Positions 52,854 through 63,598 of a stretch of DNA of 64,000 bases are shown here, piece after piece. Numbering within the stretch: position 1 is the first letter of the stretch; every line of letters begins with the position of its first letter. The stretch is from an uncultured Pelagibacteraceae bacterium (GTDB lineage: Bacteria > Pseudomonadota > Alphaproteobacteria > Pelagibacterales > Pelagibacteraceae). The translations under genes were made by a program, and so were the position numbers. The notes under the pieces were generated by a model. The model did no database searches. It saw only the letters and a list, made by a program, of their open reading frames with translations, and was not told the DNA's origin. The stretch spans positions 1 through 64,000 of the forward strand of contig CACNIK010000002.1 of NCBI GenBank assembly GCA_902620525.1. Reading direction: 5' to 3'.

Positions 52854-53759
52854 ATGAAAATATTCAAAAGTACATCTATAAGTAAAAATTACAAAAATTC
52901 GGTAATTGCTGTTGGAAATTTTGATGGAATACATATTGGGCACAAAAAAGTTTTAAGATCTGCCTATAAAAAAGCAAAAAAATTGAAAAAAAAATTTGGA
53001 CTTTTAACTTTTGAACCTGTTCCAGTAATGTTTTTTAATAAAAAAATTATTAATCATAGACTTGATATACTACCTCAAAAAATTTCTAATTTAAAAAAGG
53101 AAAAATTAGACTTTGTTATTATTCAAAAATTTAATAAAAAATTTTCAAAATTAACTTATAAAGATTTTATTTATAAAATATTGTTTCGTAAAATTAAATG
53201 TAGATATCTTTATGTGAGCAAAAACTTTAAATTTGGAAATAAGAGAGAGGGCGATGTTTCTAAATTAAAGAAATTTGAAAAAAAATTTTTTTATAAAACA
53301 ATAATAACACCTCCTTTAAAGAAAAAGAAAAAAACTATCTCATCAACAATAATTAGAAAATTATTAAAAAGTGGTGAATTAAAAAAAGCTAATTACTTAT
53401 TAAATAGAAAATGGGAAATCATTGGCAAAGTTATTAAAGGTTCTCAAAGAGGAAGAAAAATTGGCTTTCCTACATGCAATATTTTGTTAAAAAAATACAT
53501 AATACCTAAGTTTGGCGTTTACGCTGTAAATGTAAAAATTAACAATATATCCAAAAAAGGTATAGCAAACATCGGTTATAGACCCACATTTAATGGAAAA
53601 AAACTTTTATTAGAGGTAAATATTTTTGGATTTAAAAAAAACCTATATAATAAAAATATCAATGTGATATTTAATAAATTTATAAGACCTGAAAAAAAAT
53701 TTAATAATATAATAGAATTAAAAAATCAAATTAAAAAAGATATAAAACAAGCAAAATAA
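52854..53759 (+). CDS. ribF: Bifunctional riboflavin kinase/FMN adenylyltransferase
   Basis: VAVGNFDGIHIGHKKVL, GSQRGRKIGFPTCNI, GIANIGYRPTFNGKKLLLEVNIF. Confidence 0.93.
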   Translation: MKIFKSTSISKNYKNSVIAVGNFDGIHIGHKKVLRSAYKKAKKLKKKFGLLTFEPVPVMFFNKKIINHRLDILPQKISNLKKEKLDFVIIQKFNKKFSKLTYKDFIYKILFRKIKCRYLYVSKNFKFGNKREGDVSKLKKFEKKFFYKTIITPPLKKKKKTISSTIIRKLLKSGELKKANYLLNRKWEIIGKVIKGSQRGRKIGFPTCNILLKKYIIPKFGVYAVNVKINNISKKGIANIGYRPTFNGKKLLLEVNIFGFKKNLYNKNINVIFNKFIRPEKKFNNIIELKNQIKKDIKQAK

Positions 53760-53760
53760 A

Positions 53761-56496
53761 ATGTCTAAAGAAAGTTTACAACTTCCCAAAACAGCTTTTT
53801 CAATGAAAGCAAATTTACCAAATAAAGAGCCGGATATAATTAAACATTGGGAAAAAATAGATCTATATAAAAAGTTAAGAGAAAAATCTAAAGGAAAAGA
53901 AAAATTTGTACTTCACGACGGGCCACCATATGCGAATGGCCACATACATATGGGAACTGCTTTAAATAAAATTTTAAAAGATATTATAACTAGGTTTCAT
54001 CAAATGAACGGCAAAGACTCTATTTATGTTCCAGGTTGGGACTGTCATGGACTTCCAATTGAGTGGAAAATTGAAGAACAGTATAAAAAAAAGAAAAAAA
54101 ATAAAGATGAAGTACCTATTAAAGATTTTAGACAAGAGTGTAGAGAGTTCGCTGAAAGTTGGATCGATGTTCATATAAAAGAGTTCAAAAGACTAGGGGT
54201 GGTAGGAGATTTTGAAAATTATTACTCTACAATGAGTTATGGAGCAGAAGCTCAAATAGTTAGAGAATTAGGCAAATTTCTTCTAGATGGAAGTTTGTAT
54301 CAGGGTTTCAAGCCAGTTCTTTGGTCGACAGTGGAAAAGACCGCATTAGCAGACGCAGAAGTGGAATATATGGATCATACGTCAAACACAATATATGTTG
54401 GTTTTAAAGTTAAGGAAACGGATAAAGATTTTTTAAAAGATACTACAATCATTATATGGACAACAACACCATGGACGATACCGGCAAATAAAGCTTTAGC
54501 CTTCAATAGTAATATTGATTATTCAGTATTAGAAATAGGTGATCTTCAAAATTTTAAAGAAAAAAAAATTGTAGTCGCAACAAATTTAGTAAAAGAAATC
54601 ATTAAAGCTTGTGAAATTAAAAGTTATAAAGAGTTAAGAAAATTTAAAGGTTCAGAATTTCAAAATACAATTTGTAGCCATCCATTTTTAAAAATGAAAT
54701 TTGATTATGACGTCCCTATGTTAGATGCGCAATTTGTAAACCTTGAGCAAGGAACTGGTATTGTTCACTGTGCACCAAGTCATGGCCCAGATGACTTTAA
54801 TTTATGCTTAAAAAATAATATTCCCTCCCTCTATACTGTTGATAACTCAGGACTTTATACTAAAGAAATTCCTTTTTTTGAAAATACACATGTTTTTAAA
54901 GCTGACAACATCGTAATAGAAAAACTAAAGGAGCAAAAAAAATTATTAAAAAACGACAAGTTAAATCACACTTATCCGCATTCATGGAGGTCAAAAGCAC
55001 CACTTATTTATAGGGCTACACCGCAATGGTTCATATCTATGCAGAAAAACGATTTAAGAAAGAAAGCTATTAAATCAATTAATGAAACTAATTTTTTTCC
55101 AAAGAAAGGAAAAGATAGACTTTTGTCTATGATAGAGGGAAGACCAGACTGGTGTGTTTCAAGACAAAGAGTGTGGGGAGTTCCTTTACCAATTTTCATA
55201 AATAAAAAAACAAAAGAACCTCTAAGAGACCAAAAGGTTATAGATAGAATCGCTGCAATTTATGAAAAACAAGGGTCAGATTGTTGGTTTACCGATGATC
55301 CGAAAGTTTTTTTAGGAGATAGCTATGATCCAAATGATTATGAAAAATTAAATGACATTGTTGAAGTATGGTTTGATAGTGGTTCAACACATAGCTTTGT
55401 TCTAGAAAAAAGAAAAGATTTAAAATGGCCTGCAGACATGTATTTGGAAGGTTCTGACCAGCACAGAGGCTGGTTTCATTCATCACTATTAGAGTCATGC
55501 GGAACTAGAGGTAAAGCACCTTTTAAAAGCATTCTTTCTCATGGATTTGTTGTTGATGGCAAAGGTATGAAAATGTCAAAATCTATGGGAAACGTTATTT
55601 CTCCAGAGGACATATTAAAAAATTATGGTGCAGATATTCTTAGAGTTTGGGCTTCTGCATCTGACTATTCTGAAGATTTAAGAATAGATAAAAATATTTT
55701 AATACAGCATGCAGAGTCTTATAGAAAAATTAGAAATACCTTTCGTTATATGCTTGGAAATTTAAAAGATAATTTTGAAAAACAAGATTTTGAAAGAATT
55801 AATTTAACAGAATTTGATGAACTAGAGCAATTTATATTGCATAAATTATACTTAATAAGCAATTCTGTAACAGAAAACTTAAAAAACTATAATTTTCATA
55901 AATTATACAAAGAGCTATTAAATTTTTGTGCTCTGGATCTTTCCTCTTTTTATTTTGATATCAGGAAAGATGTTCTCTACTGTGATGGTTTAAATTCAAA
56001 AAAAAGAAAAAATTGTGTTACTGTTCTTAACATTATTCTAGAAAGTCTATTAAAGTGGTTTGCACCAATTTTAGTTTTCACTACAGAGGAGATATACAGT
56101 TTAGTTAATAAAAAAAATGATAGTATTCACGAAAATAGCTTTGTGAAGATACCTAAAAATTGGAAAAATGATAAACTTTATGAAAAATGGTCGAATTTAT
56201 TTAAAATAAAACAAGAAACAAATGTTGCCATAGAAGAAAAAAGAGCAAGTAAAGAGATAGGTTCTAGCTTAGAAGCTGAAATTAAATTAAGTATTAATAA
56301 AAAAAAATTTGAATTACTTAATGATATTGACTTGGCTGAGTATTTTATAGTTTCTAAAGCAGTAAAAAAATTATCAGAGAAAAATGAATTAAAAATTGAA
56401 GTAAGCAAAGCTAAAGGAAAAAAATGCGAAAGATGCTGGAAAATATTAGAAAATAACTGTACAAGATGTTCAAATTTAGTGGGAAGTGAGCTCTGA
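53761..56496 (+). CDS. ileS: Isoleucyl-tRNA synthetase
   Basis: VLHDGPPYANGHIHMGTALNKILKDI, DGKGMKMSKSMGNVISPED, C-terminal CERCWKILENNCTRC. Confidence 0.97.
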   Translation: MSKESLQLPKTAFSMKANLPNKEPDIIKHWEKIDLYKKLREKSKGKEKFVLHDGPPYANGHIHMGTALNKILKDIITRFHQMNGKDSIYVPGWDCHGLPIEWKIEEQYKKKKKNKDEVPIKDFRQECREFAESWIDVHIKEFKRLGVVGDFENYYSTMSYGAEAQIVRELGKFLLDGSLYQGFKPVLWSTVEKTALADAEVEYMDHTSNTIYVGFKVKETDKDFLKDTTIIIWTTTPWTIPANKALAFNSNIDYSVLEIGDLQNFKEKKIVVATNLVKEIIKACEIKSYKELRKFKGSEFQNTICSHPFLKMKFDYDVPMLDAQFVNLEQGTGIVHCAPSHGPDDFNLCLKNNIPSLYTVDNSGLYTKEIPFFENTHVFKADNIVIEKLKEQKKLLKNDKLNHTYPHSWRSKAPLIYRATPQWFISMQKNDLRKKAIKSINETNFFPKKGKDRLLSMIEGRPDWCVSRQRVWGVPLPIFINKKTKEPLRDQKVIDRIAAIYEKQGSDCWFTDDPKVFLGDSYDPNDYEKLNDIVEVWFDSGSTHSFVLEKRKDLKWPADMYLEGSDQHRGWFHSSLLESCGTRGKAPFKSILSHGFVVDGKGMKMSKSMGNVISPEDILKNYGADILRVWASASDYSEDLRIDKNILIQHAESYRKIRNTFRYMLGNLKDNFEKQDFERINLTEFDELEQFILHKLYLISNSVTENLKNYNFHKLYKELLNFCALDLSSFYFDIRKDVLYCDGLNSKKRKNCVTVLNIILESLLKWFAPILVFTTEEIYSLVNKKNDSIHENSFVKIPKNWKNDKLYEKWSNLFKIKQETNVAIEEKRASKEIGSSLEAEIKLSINKKKFELLNDIDLAEYFIVSKAVKKLSEKNELKIEVSKAKGKKCERCWKILENNCTRCSNLVGSEL

Positions 56497-57002
56497 TTAA
56501 TTTTCAAAACATAAAAAATAAAATATTAAAAAAAGAAAATATTTATTTTCTTTCTTTTATTGTGATAATTTTTTTTCTTGATAGATATTCAAAAAATTTA
56601 ATATTAAATCTTTTAGAAAATGAAAAATATCTTTTTATTAATAATTACTTAAATTTAAATTTAGTTTTTAATACAGGTATAGGTTTTGGTCTCTTTAGTT
56701 TAAATGCTGGAATATATTACAATATGCTATCAGTTTTAATTTTTACAATAATTTTAATTTTGTTTTATTTAATGTTAAAATCAAAAACAAATGAAAAAAT
56801 ATTTTTTTGCTTTATAATTGGTGGAGCGATAGGAAATTTATACGATAGGATTTTTTACAAAGCTGTGCCAGATTTTATAGATTTTCATATTAAAGACATT
56901 CATTGGTTTACTTTTAATATTGCTGATATTTTTATTTCATTAGGAATTATATTCATGATATTAAACGAACTGTTATATAACAAACAAAAGAATGAAAATT
57001 AA
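56496..57002 (+). CDS. lspA: Lipoprotein signal peptidase (probable noncanonical start)
   Basis: LDRYSKNLI, NLNLVFNTGIGFGLF, IIGGAIGNLYDRIFYKAVPDFIDFHI, FNIADIFISLG; frame open upstream of GTG 56562 to CTG 56493/ATT 56496 and needed for TM1. Confidence 0.85.
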   Translation: MNFQNIKNKILKKENIYFLSFIVIIFFLDRYSKNLILNLLENEKYLFINNYLNLNLVFNTGIGFGLFSLNAGIYYNMLSVLIFTIILILFYLMLKSKTNEKIFFCFIIGGAIGNLYDRIFYKAVPDFIDFHIKDIHWFTFNIADIFISLGIIFMILNELLYNKQKNEN

Positions 57003-57282
57003 ATATCTTTTTTTATTTATTTTTTTAGTATCGTGTGGTGCTTTTAGTGAAGCAGGTAAGGCACTAAGAAATGAGAAGACCCGAACTACCGATGAATTTT
57101 TGATTGAAAAAAAAGGTCCACTATCGATTCCGCCAAAGATGGGTGAATTGCCAAAACCAGGTTCTGATATTAAAACTAAAAAAGAAAATGAAAAAGTTTT
57201 AGAAATCATGAGTAATAGCGAAAAATCTGAAGAAAAATCAGAAATTGAAAATATTTTTCTAGAAGAAATCAGAAAGAACTAA
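56992..57282 (+). CDS. Putative lipoprotein, DUF3035/BamF-like
   Basis: Lipobox LVSCGAF, DEFLIEKKGPLSIPPKMGELPKPG; directly after lspA. Confidence 0.7.
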   Translation: MKIKYLFLFIFLVSCGAFSEAGKALRNEKTRTTDEFLIEKKGPLSIPPKMGELPKPGSDIKTKKENEKVLEIMSNSEKSEEKSEIENIFLEEIRKN

Positions 57283-58505
57283 TGACTCTTAAAAAAAATA
57301 TTAATTTTGAAAGTTTTATTCCAGTTAATAAATTTAAAAATTTTAACAATTTTAATAAAGCAAAAATTGAACACTTAATAAAAAAAACAAAAGATAACAT
57401 AAAGGAAAATAAGAACATATTTCATTCTTTTTCAAAAAATTTTAAATTAAATTTTAATTTAGGTGAATTAAAAAAATATAAAAAGTTTAAAAGAATTATT
57501 ACCATCGGGTTAGGCGGATCAATATTGGGAGCACAAGCGATAAATTTTTTTTTAAAAAATCAAATTAAAAAAGAATTGATTTTTATTAATAATCTTGAGA
57601 TGGATCAGATTAACAAATTGAATAAAACTAACAATTTAAAAAATTCTTTATTTATTATAATATCCAAATCTGGAAATACTCTTGAAGTGTTATCTATTAT
57701 TAATTCTCTTAAGAAAAAGGCAAGTTTTAATAAAGAAAATTCAATAATAATTACAGAGAATAAAAAAAGTTATCTCAGTTCTTTTGCGAGAGAATTGAAG
57801 ATAAAAATTATTTTTCATCGGAAATATATTGGGGGAAGATATTCAATATTCTCTGAGACAGCATTGGTTCCATGTTTTTTGACCGGCATCAATATAATAA
57901 AACTTAAAAAAAATATCTTAAATTTTCTTTACAAAAAAAAATCGATTTTAATTAAAAATTTAATAAATTTATCAAAAATATATAATTCGAAAAAAATTAA
58001 TTCTTTAGTATTATTAAACTATTCACAAGAATTGGAGTACTTCATGCTTTGGTGCCAACAACTTATTGCTGAAAGTTTAGGAAAAAAAGGCAAAGGGAAA
58101 ATGCCAGTAATTTCTGTGGGACCTCGCGATCATCACAGTCTTCTTCAACTTTATTTAGATGGACCAAAAGATAATTTTTTTTATATTTTTTCATTAAAAA
58201 AAGATAAAAAAGAGAAAAAAAATAAAGGACTTTTTAATAACGCACTGAATAATACAAATATGCATGAACTTCTTGAAAATCAAAAGAATGCTATGGTCTC
58301 GTTATTCAAAAATAAAAAGATACCCTTTCTTTCTATAGAAATAAAAAAAAAAAACGAGGAAACTCTTGGTGAACTATTTTCTTATTTTATATTAGAAACT
58401 GTATTCGTAGCTGAAAATTTAAACATAAATCCATTTAATCAGCCTGCAGTAGAACAGTTAAAAATACTTACAAAACAAAACTTATTCAAAAAGACCCAAA
58501 AATAA
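57282..58505 (+). CDS. pgi: Glucose-6-phosphate isomerase
   Basis: TIGLGGSILGAQAI, IISKSGNTLEVLSII, GGRYSIFSETALVP, GPRDHHSLLQLYLDGPKD. Confidence 0.9.
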   Translation: MTLKKNINFESFIPVNKFKNFNNFNKAKIEHLIKKTKDNIKENKNIFHSFSKNFKLNFNLGELKKYKKFKRIITIGLGGSILGAQAINFFLKNQIKKELIFINNLEMDQINKLNKTNNLKNSLFIIISKSGNTLEVLSIINSLKKKASFNKENSIIITENKKSYLSSFARELKIKIIFHRKYIGGRYSIFSETALVPCFLTGINIIKLKKNILNFLYKKKSILIKNLINLSKIYNSKKINSLVLLNYSQELEYFMLWCQQLIAESLGKKGKGKMPVISVGPRDHHSLLQLYLDGPKDNFFYIFSLKKDKKEKKNKGLFNNALNNTNMHELLENQKNAMVSLFKNKKIPFLSIEIKKKNEETLGELFSYFILETVFVAENLNINPFNQPAVEQLKILTKQNLFKKTQK

Positions 58506-59046
58506 TTTTTGATCTACCGTAATTTTTTTCTAAATCTATTTTTAAATAATCACTTAATTTTTCTTCACAACCACGTTCACGGTGAATAATTACCTTATGA
58601 TTTTTATTAAATATCTTTTTTTCTTTTATAAGTGTCATAACTTTTAAAAAAGTTATATCCTTATATGGTGGATCTAAAAATATTAAATCAAATTTATCTT
58701 TATTATTTATTTTATTTAAATAATTTTTAGTGTCCTGAGCAATTATTTTCACTCTATTAGTTACTTTTAAATCAATAATATTTTTTTTCAAATTTGAAAA
58801 AGCCAAAGTATCTTTCTCAACAAATACAACATGGCATAAATATCTTGATAAACACTCAATACCAAATGATCCTACTCCTGAGTATAAATCTAAAACATTT
58901 CCTTTTTCTAAATTTAATTGTGTTTTTACTCCATGAGCAATAATATTAAAAATATTCTCTCTAACGTAATCTCGAAGTGGACGAGTATTTGATGAACTAA
59001 TAAATGATATTTTTTTTCCTTTAAATCTTCCACTTATAATTCTCAT
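58486..59046 (-). CDS. rsmD: 16S rRNA (guanine(966)-N(2))-methyltransferase RsmD
   Basis: MRIISGRFKGKKI, VLDLYSGVGSFGIECLSR, FDLIFLDPPYKD. Confidence 0.93.
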   Translation of the reverse strand: MRIISGRFKGKKISFISSSNTRPLRDYVRENIFNIIAHGVKTQLNLEKGNVLDLYSGVGSFGIECLSRYLCHVVFVEKDTLAFSNLKKNIIDLKVTNRVKIIAQDTKNYLNKINNKDKFDLIFLDPPYKDITFLKVMTLIKEKKIFNKNHKVIIHRERGCEEKLSDYLKIDLEKNYGRSKIIFGSF

Positions 59047-60308
59047 AATTTATCTATAACTCTCCAGCCAATATCTTTTCTGTAAAAACCATCTTTCCAA
59101 TTAATTTTTTTTATTAATTTTATAATTTTTTTTCTTATTTGTTTAAAATTCTGACCTTTGCTAACAATATTTAAAACTCTTCCTCCTGCTGAATATATAT
59201 TTTCATTATTTAATTTAGTTCCCGCATGAAAAATAAATAAATTTTTATTTTCCTTTATTCTATGAAATTTAATAATTCCCCCTTTTTTGTAATTGCCAGG
59301 GTATCCTTTGGAGCATAAAACAATGGTCATACATTTGTTTTTTTCCCATATTAATTTTAACTTTTTCAATTGATTTTTTAAGCAATAGTTTATTATTTTA
59401 AAAAAATCAGTTTTAAGTCGAGGCAATATAACTTGACACTCTGGATCTCCCATTCTGACATTGTACTCGATTAAATATGGATTTTTATTTATTATCATCA
59501 GACCAACATAAAGAAAGCCTCTATAAAATTGTTTTTTGTCTTTTAAGGCTTGTAAAGTAGGCTTTACAATTCTCGTTATAATTTTCTTCTCTAATTTTTT
59601 ATCTATAATTGGAGCTGGGGAATATGCACCCATGCCCCCAGTGTTTGGACCTTTTTCTTTTTCGTATACTCTTTTATGATCTTGAGCTGTTCCGAAATTA
59701 ATAAAACTTTTCTTATCAACAATTAAAAAATAACTAGCTTCTTCTCCTTTTAAGAATTCCTCTAGAACGACCTTTTTTGAACTCTTAAATTTACCTTGAA
59801 AAATCTGTTTAGAAATTTCAAAAGCTCGTTTTTTTGTTTTGCAAATTACTACACCTTTTCCCGCTGCTAATCCATCTGCTTTTACCACTACTGGTAATTT
59901 AAATTTATTAATTGAGTTATTAAAATCTTTTTTATTGTTGCAAACTTTAAAGTTTGCAGTCGGAATATTATACTTCTTACAAATTGATTTCATAAAAGCT
60001 TTTGAGCCCTCAAGCTGAGATGCATACTTATTTGGGCCAAATACCTTTATTCTATTTTTCTCAAGAAAATTTACTATTCCTTTAACTAGCGGTTCTTCAG
60101 GACCAACTATTACCATTTCAATTTCATAATCTTTCAGGTTTTTAAGTAATAATTTGAAATCAAGAAAGTTTATATCCAGATTTGTTGCTATTTTAGCTGT
60201 TCCTGCATTCCCAGGTATACAAAAAATTCTATTGATATTTTTAGAGTCTTTTAACTTTTTACATAATGCGTTCTCACGACCACCACTACCTATTAAAGCA
60301 ATATTCAT
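59043..60308 (-). CDS. purD: Phosphoribosylamine-glycine ligase
   Basis: MNIALIGSGGRENALCKKL, KADGLAAGKGVVIC, GPNTGGMGAYSPAPI, EYNVRMGDPECQVI. Confidence 0.96.
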   Translation of the reverse strand: MNIALIGSGGRENALCKKLKDSKNINRIFCIPGNAGTAKIATNLDINFLDFKLLLKNLKDYEIEMVIVGPEEPLVKGIVNFLEKNRIKVFGPNKYASQLEGSKAFMKSICKKYNIPTANFKVCNNKKDFNNSINKFKLPVVVKADGLAAGKGVVICKTKKRAFEISKQIFQGKFKSSKKVVLEEFLKGEEASYFLIVDKKSFINFGTAQDHKRVYEKEKGPNTGGMGAYSPAPIIDKKLEKKIITRIVKPTLQALKDKKQFYRGFLYVGLMIINKNPYLIEYNVRMGDPECQVILPRLKTDFFKIINYCLKNQLKKLKLIWEKNKCMTIVLCSKGYPGNYKKGGIIKFHRIKENKNLFIFHAGTKLNNENIYSAGGRVLNIVSKGQNFKQIRKKIIKLIKKINWKDGFYRKDIGWRVIDKL

Positions 60309-60339
60309 ATTAAAAGATTTGTTATATATTACTTAAATT

Positions 60340-60531
60340 ATGAGCAGAATAAAAGCAAAGTTAAAATACTTAGCTAACACCTTTGAAATAATTGAAAAGG
60401 GAGATTATGTTGAGTGTGCTATTTCAAAAAAAAAAATCCCTATCGAAAATTTAAACTACTGGAATGTTGAGCTTCAAGAAGCTTATTTTTCACCAGAGGA
60501 AGCAAAACAAAGATTTGAAAAATTAAAATAA
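60340..60531 (+). CDS. DUF2093-like small protein
   Basis: ALKYLANTFEIIEKGDYVECAISKKKIPIENLNYWNVELQEAYFSPEEA-type sequence, 63 aa. Confidence 0.75.
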   Translation: MSRIKAKLKYLANTFEIIEKGDYVECAISKKKIPIENLNYWNVELQEAYFSPEEAKQRFEKLK

Positions 60532-60543
60532 ATTTATTAATAA

Positions 60544-61407
60544 TTATTTCCATCTATTATGTGTTAAGATCCATTGACCAGGATCCCTGAGTATTAACTT
60601 TTCAATAATAGTATTAATTTTTTTTGTAATCAGTTCTTTGTTCTTTTTTTCATTTTCTGAAATAAAGATGGGATCTAATATTTCCATTTCAAACCTATCA
60701 TCCTGACTTCTTGAAATATAAATAGGCACTATATCGCAATCAAAACGAGAAGATAATTGTGCTGGCAGAGTAGTTGTGTGTGCACCACCATTAAAAAAAT
60801 CAATTCTTGGTCCCTCACTCACTCTTTGGTCAACCATTAATGCAATGCTGTAACCTTTTTTCATATATTCTAGAGACTCTTTCACTCCATTTAATCCTTT
60901 TTTAATCTGATTTTCGCATACAAAACTTTTCCTTAGATACTCCATAAATGGATTTAAAAACATATTATTTAAAGGTCTGTAGATTGTTGCTAGTTTAGCT
61001 TTCGCCCTTGTCAATTCCATAGACATCAACTCATAATTGGCAAAATGTCCAGATATGAATACTACAGGTTTATTTTTCCTTATAATCTCGTCAATAGCTT
61101 TTTTATTTTTAATATTAATATGATCAGATTTTTTTTTGAAAATATTTAGAAAAATGTATTCTACAAATGTTTTACCGTAGTTGGACCACATTTTATCTAT
61201 TATTATTTCTTTTTCTAAATTACTTTTTTCAGGAATAATTCTACTCAAATTATCTAAAATAATTTTTTTGGATTTAAAAATGTTTCCAACTTTTATAAAA
61301 ATAAAAGAAAAAATTATTCTACTTATTTTTAGACCAAGTATTTTTGATACGATATAAAAAAAATAAATTATAATTGATTGAAGAAAATAAAAAATTTTTT
61401 TTTTCAT
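60544..61407 (-). CDS. lpxL: Lipid A lauroyl/myristoyl acyltransferase (LpxL/HtrB family)
   Basis: FISGHFANYELMSMELTRAKAKLATIYRPLNN, ALMVDQRVSEGPRIDFFNGGAHTTTLPAQLSSRF. Confidence 0.88.
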   Translation of the reverse strand: MKKKIFYFLQSIIIYFFYIVSKILGLKISRIIFSFIFIKVGNIFKSKKIILDNLSRIIPEKSNLEKEIIIDKMWSNYGKTFVEYIFLNIFKKKSDHINIKNKKAIDEIIRKNKPVVFISGHFANYELMSMELTRAKAKLATIYRPLNNMFLNPFMEYLRKSFVCENQIKKGLNGVKESLEYMKKGYSIALMVDQRVSEGPRIDFFNGGAHTTTLPAQLSSRFDCDIVPIYISRSQDDRFEMEILDPIFISENEKKNKELITKKINTIIEKLILRDPGQWILTHNRWK

Positions 61408-62330
61408 AAATTTTTTAACAACTCCCTTTCAAAACTTTTATCGTTTATTATTTTCAAATCTACAGAAACATAGTTTAAGTTTTTTAAACCTGATGGTTTA
61501 ATTCTAAAAAAATCTTTTTCAGTGGTTAATAATGTTAAACCATCTTCTTTTGCTTTTAATACTAAATTTTCTATCTCTTTTTTTGTGTAATTATAATGAT
61601 CTGGAAATGAAATTTCTCGTTTAACTTTCAAACCATTATCCCTCAACAACCTGAAAAAGCTTTCTGGACTTCCTATTCCAGCAAATGCCAAGATTTTCTT
61701 AGTTTTAAATTTTTTTAAGTTTTTGATTATATATTTTGATTGGTAAATTTCGATATTATTAGAAATAGATTTTAATTTTTTCTCAAAAGTGATATTACGT
61801 TTTCCATTAATTACCGCTATTTGACAATTATTAACATTATTTAATTTCTCTCTAAGTGGACCTGCAGGTAATACAAAACCGTTTCCAACAAGATCAGAAC
61901 TATTAAAACAGACTATATTTAAATCTTTAATTACAGAGACATCTTGAAGACCATCATCCATAATTACAACATTGTTTTTTTGAGACTCTGCTTTAGAAAT
62001 CGATAACGTCCTATCTTTGTCATAGAAAAACTGTTTAACTTTACTTTTTGTAAAATTAATTTCATCTAGGTGGGAATTGTAATACTTTCTTATAATTGCG
62101 GGCTTAAACTTTCTTTTTTTTAGCAAGTTATAAATATAAATACTTAATGGAGTTTTACCTGTTCCACCAATAAAAATGTTACCAACGCAAATAACTGGAA
62201 TATTAGACCTAAAACCTTTTATAAAATGCGTCTTAAAAATATTAAATATTATTGTAACTAAACATAATGGAAATAAACAGATAGATAAAAAATTTATATC
62301 ATTCCAAAACTTAGGCTTTTTAAACTTCAT
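61404..62330 (-). CDS. lpxK: Tetraacyldisaccharide 4'-kinase
   Basis: VICVGNIFIGGTGKTPLSIYI, VIMDDGLQD, VLPAGPLREKLNN, FPDHYNYTKKEIENL. Confidence 0.94.
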   Translation of the reverse strand: MKFKKPKFWNDINFLSICLFPLCLVTIIFNIFKTHFIKGFRSNIPVICVGNIFIGGTGKTPLSIYIYNLLKKRKFKPAIIRKYYNSHLDEINFTKSKVKQFFYDKDRTLSISKAESQKNNVVIMDDGLQDVSVIKDLNIVCFNSSDLVGNGFVLPAGPLREKLNNVNNCQIAVINGKRNITFEKKLKSISNNIEIYQSKYIIKNLKKFKTKKILAFAGIGSPESFFRLLRDNGLKVKREISFPDHYNYTKKEIENLVLKAKEDGLTLLTTEKDFFRIKPSGLKNLNYVSVDLKIINDKSFERELLKNL

Positions 62331-63592
62331 TTACTTAATCTCAAAATCTCTTTTGTTGTTAAATTTAATATTTGTTCTCCATATAAATTAATTTGATCTA
62401 TATTTCTTTTATTTTTTACATTTTTATTATTAAAGTCTTCAATTAAATTTTTAGTTAAATCAATTTCATTAGTAATTTCACATGCAATTTTTTTTTCTTT
62501 TAAAAATTTATATATTTCTTTAAAGTTAGATATATAGGGCCCGTGATAAATCTTACATCCGCATTTGGCAGGCTCTATTGGATTTTGACCTCCAACTTTT
62601 ATTAATTTCTTTGATAACGATTTTCCCATAAATATACTCTCACAATTTTGAAAATAATTAATCATTTCTCCAATTGAATTAACAATTAAGATTTCTGAGT
62701 CTTTAGATATATCCTCAAACTTATTAATTATTTGGCTTTTAAGGTTAAAATCACCGCTAATTTTATTAATTTGACTAGATCTGTTTATATGGCGAGGAAT
62801 AATTATTGTAACAATTTTTATTCCTTTTTGTTTTAATAAATTATGTGTTTTTAAAATTATTTTCTCTTCATCTGGATGAGTGCTTGCAGCACACCAAATA
62901 TGATGTCTGATAAAAATAGACTTCATATCAATATATTTTTCATCGCTATTTATATTTGTACAGAATTTTAAATTACCAAAAAATTTTACGTTTTTTGCTC
63001 CTAAAGATTTCAAATTTTTCTCAGACTCTTTACTCGACGAAAGACATAAATCATATAAACCAAATAATTTTGATGATAAGCGAGACACCAACTTCCATCT
63101 TTTAAATGTTTTCATTGTAATTCGTCCATTAAGCAAAACTAAAGGTATTTTTCTTCTAGTTATTTCAAGGAGGTAATTAGGCCAAATTTCAGAATCTACA
63201 AATATCACTAGCTCAGGCTCCCAATGGTTAATAAACTTTTTTACTAAAAATTGAACATCCAAGGGAAAGAAACGGTGTTGAACATTATCTCCATTGAATT
63301 TTTTTCTCTCTATTAGTCGACTGGAACTCAACGTTGTTGAAGTAAGTAAAATAAAAACGTCCTCATTTTCTTTTGTTAGCTTTGAGATTAAAGGAAAAAC
63401 ACTGTTTGTTTCACCTATACTTGAAGCATGTATCCATATAATTTTTTTATTTTTGGGTAAAAAATAATCATTCACTGATATCTTTTCGATAAATCTTTTT
63501 TTATCTTCTTTATTGAAATACCTTCTAAAAAAAATAGTTAATACAAAAATTGGGAACAAAAAAAAAGTTAAAGCTCTATAGAAAAAAATCAT
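62327..63592 (-). CDS. waaA: 3-deoxy-D-manno-octulosonic acid transferase
   Basis: IWIHASSIGETNSVFPLISKL, FPLDVQFLVKKFINHWEPELVIFVDSEIWPNYL, KVGGQNPIEPAKCG. Confidence 0.93.
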   Translation of the reverse strand: MIFFYRALTFFLFPIFVLTIFFRRYFNKEDKKRFIEKISVNDYFLPKNKKIIWIHASSIGETNSVFPLISKLTKENEDVFILLTSTTLSSSRLIERKKFNGDNVQHRFFPLDVQFLVKKFINHWEPELVIFVDSEIWPNYLLEITRRKIPLVLLNGRITMKTFKRWKLVSRLSSKLFGLYDLCLSSSKESEKNLKSLGAKNVKFFGNLKFCTNINSDEKYIDMKSIFIRHHIWCAASTHPDEEKIILKTHNLLKQKGIKIVTIIIPRHINRSSQINKISGDFNLKSQIINKFEDISKDSEILIVNSIGEMINYFQNCESIFMGKSLSKKLIKVGGQNPIEPAKCGCKIYHGPYISNFKEIYKFLKEKKIACEITNEIDLTKNLIEDFNNKNVKNKRNIDQINLYGEQILNLTTKEILRLSK

Positions 63593-63598
63593 AAATCC

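Noticed and set aside
56178-56507. 109-aa minus-strand ORF over ileS 3' end
   Set aside because: Antisense of the ileS C-terminal zinc-finger coding region; no support
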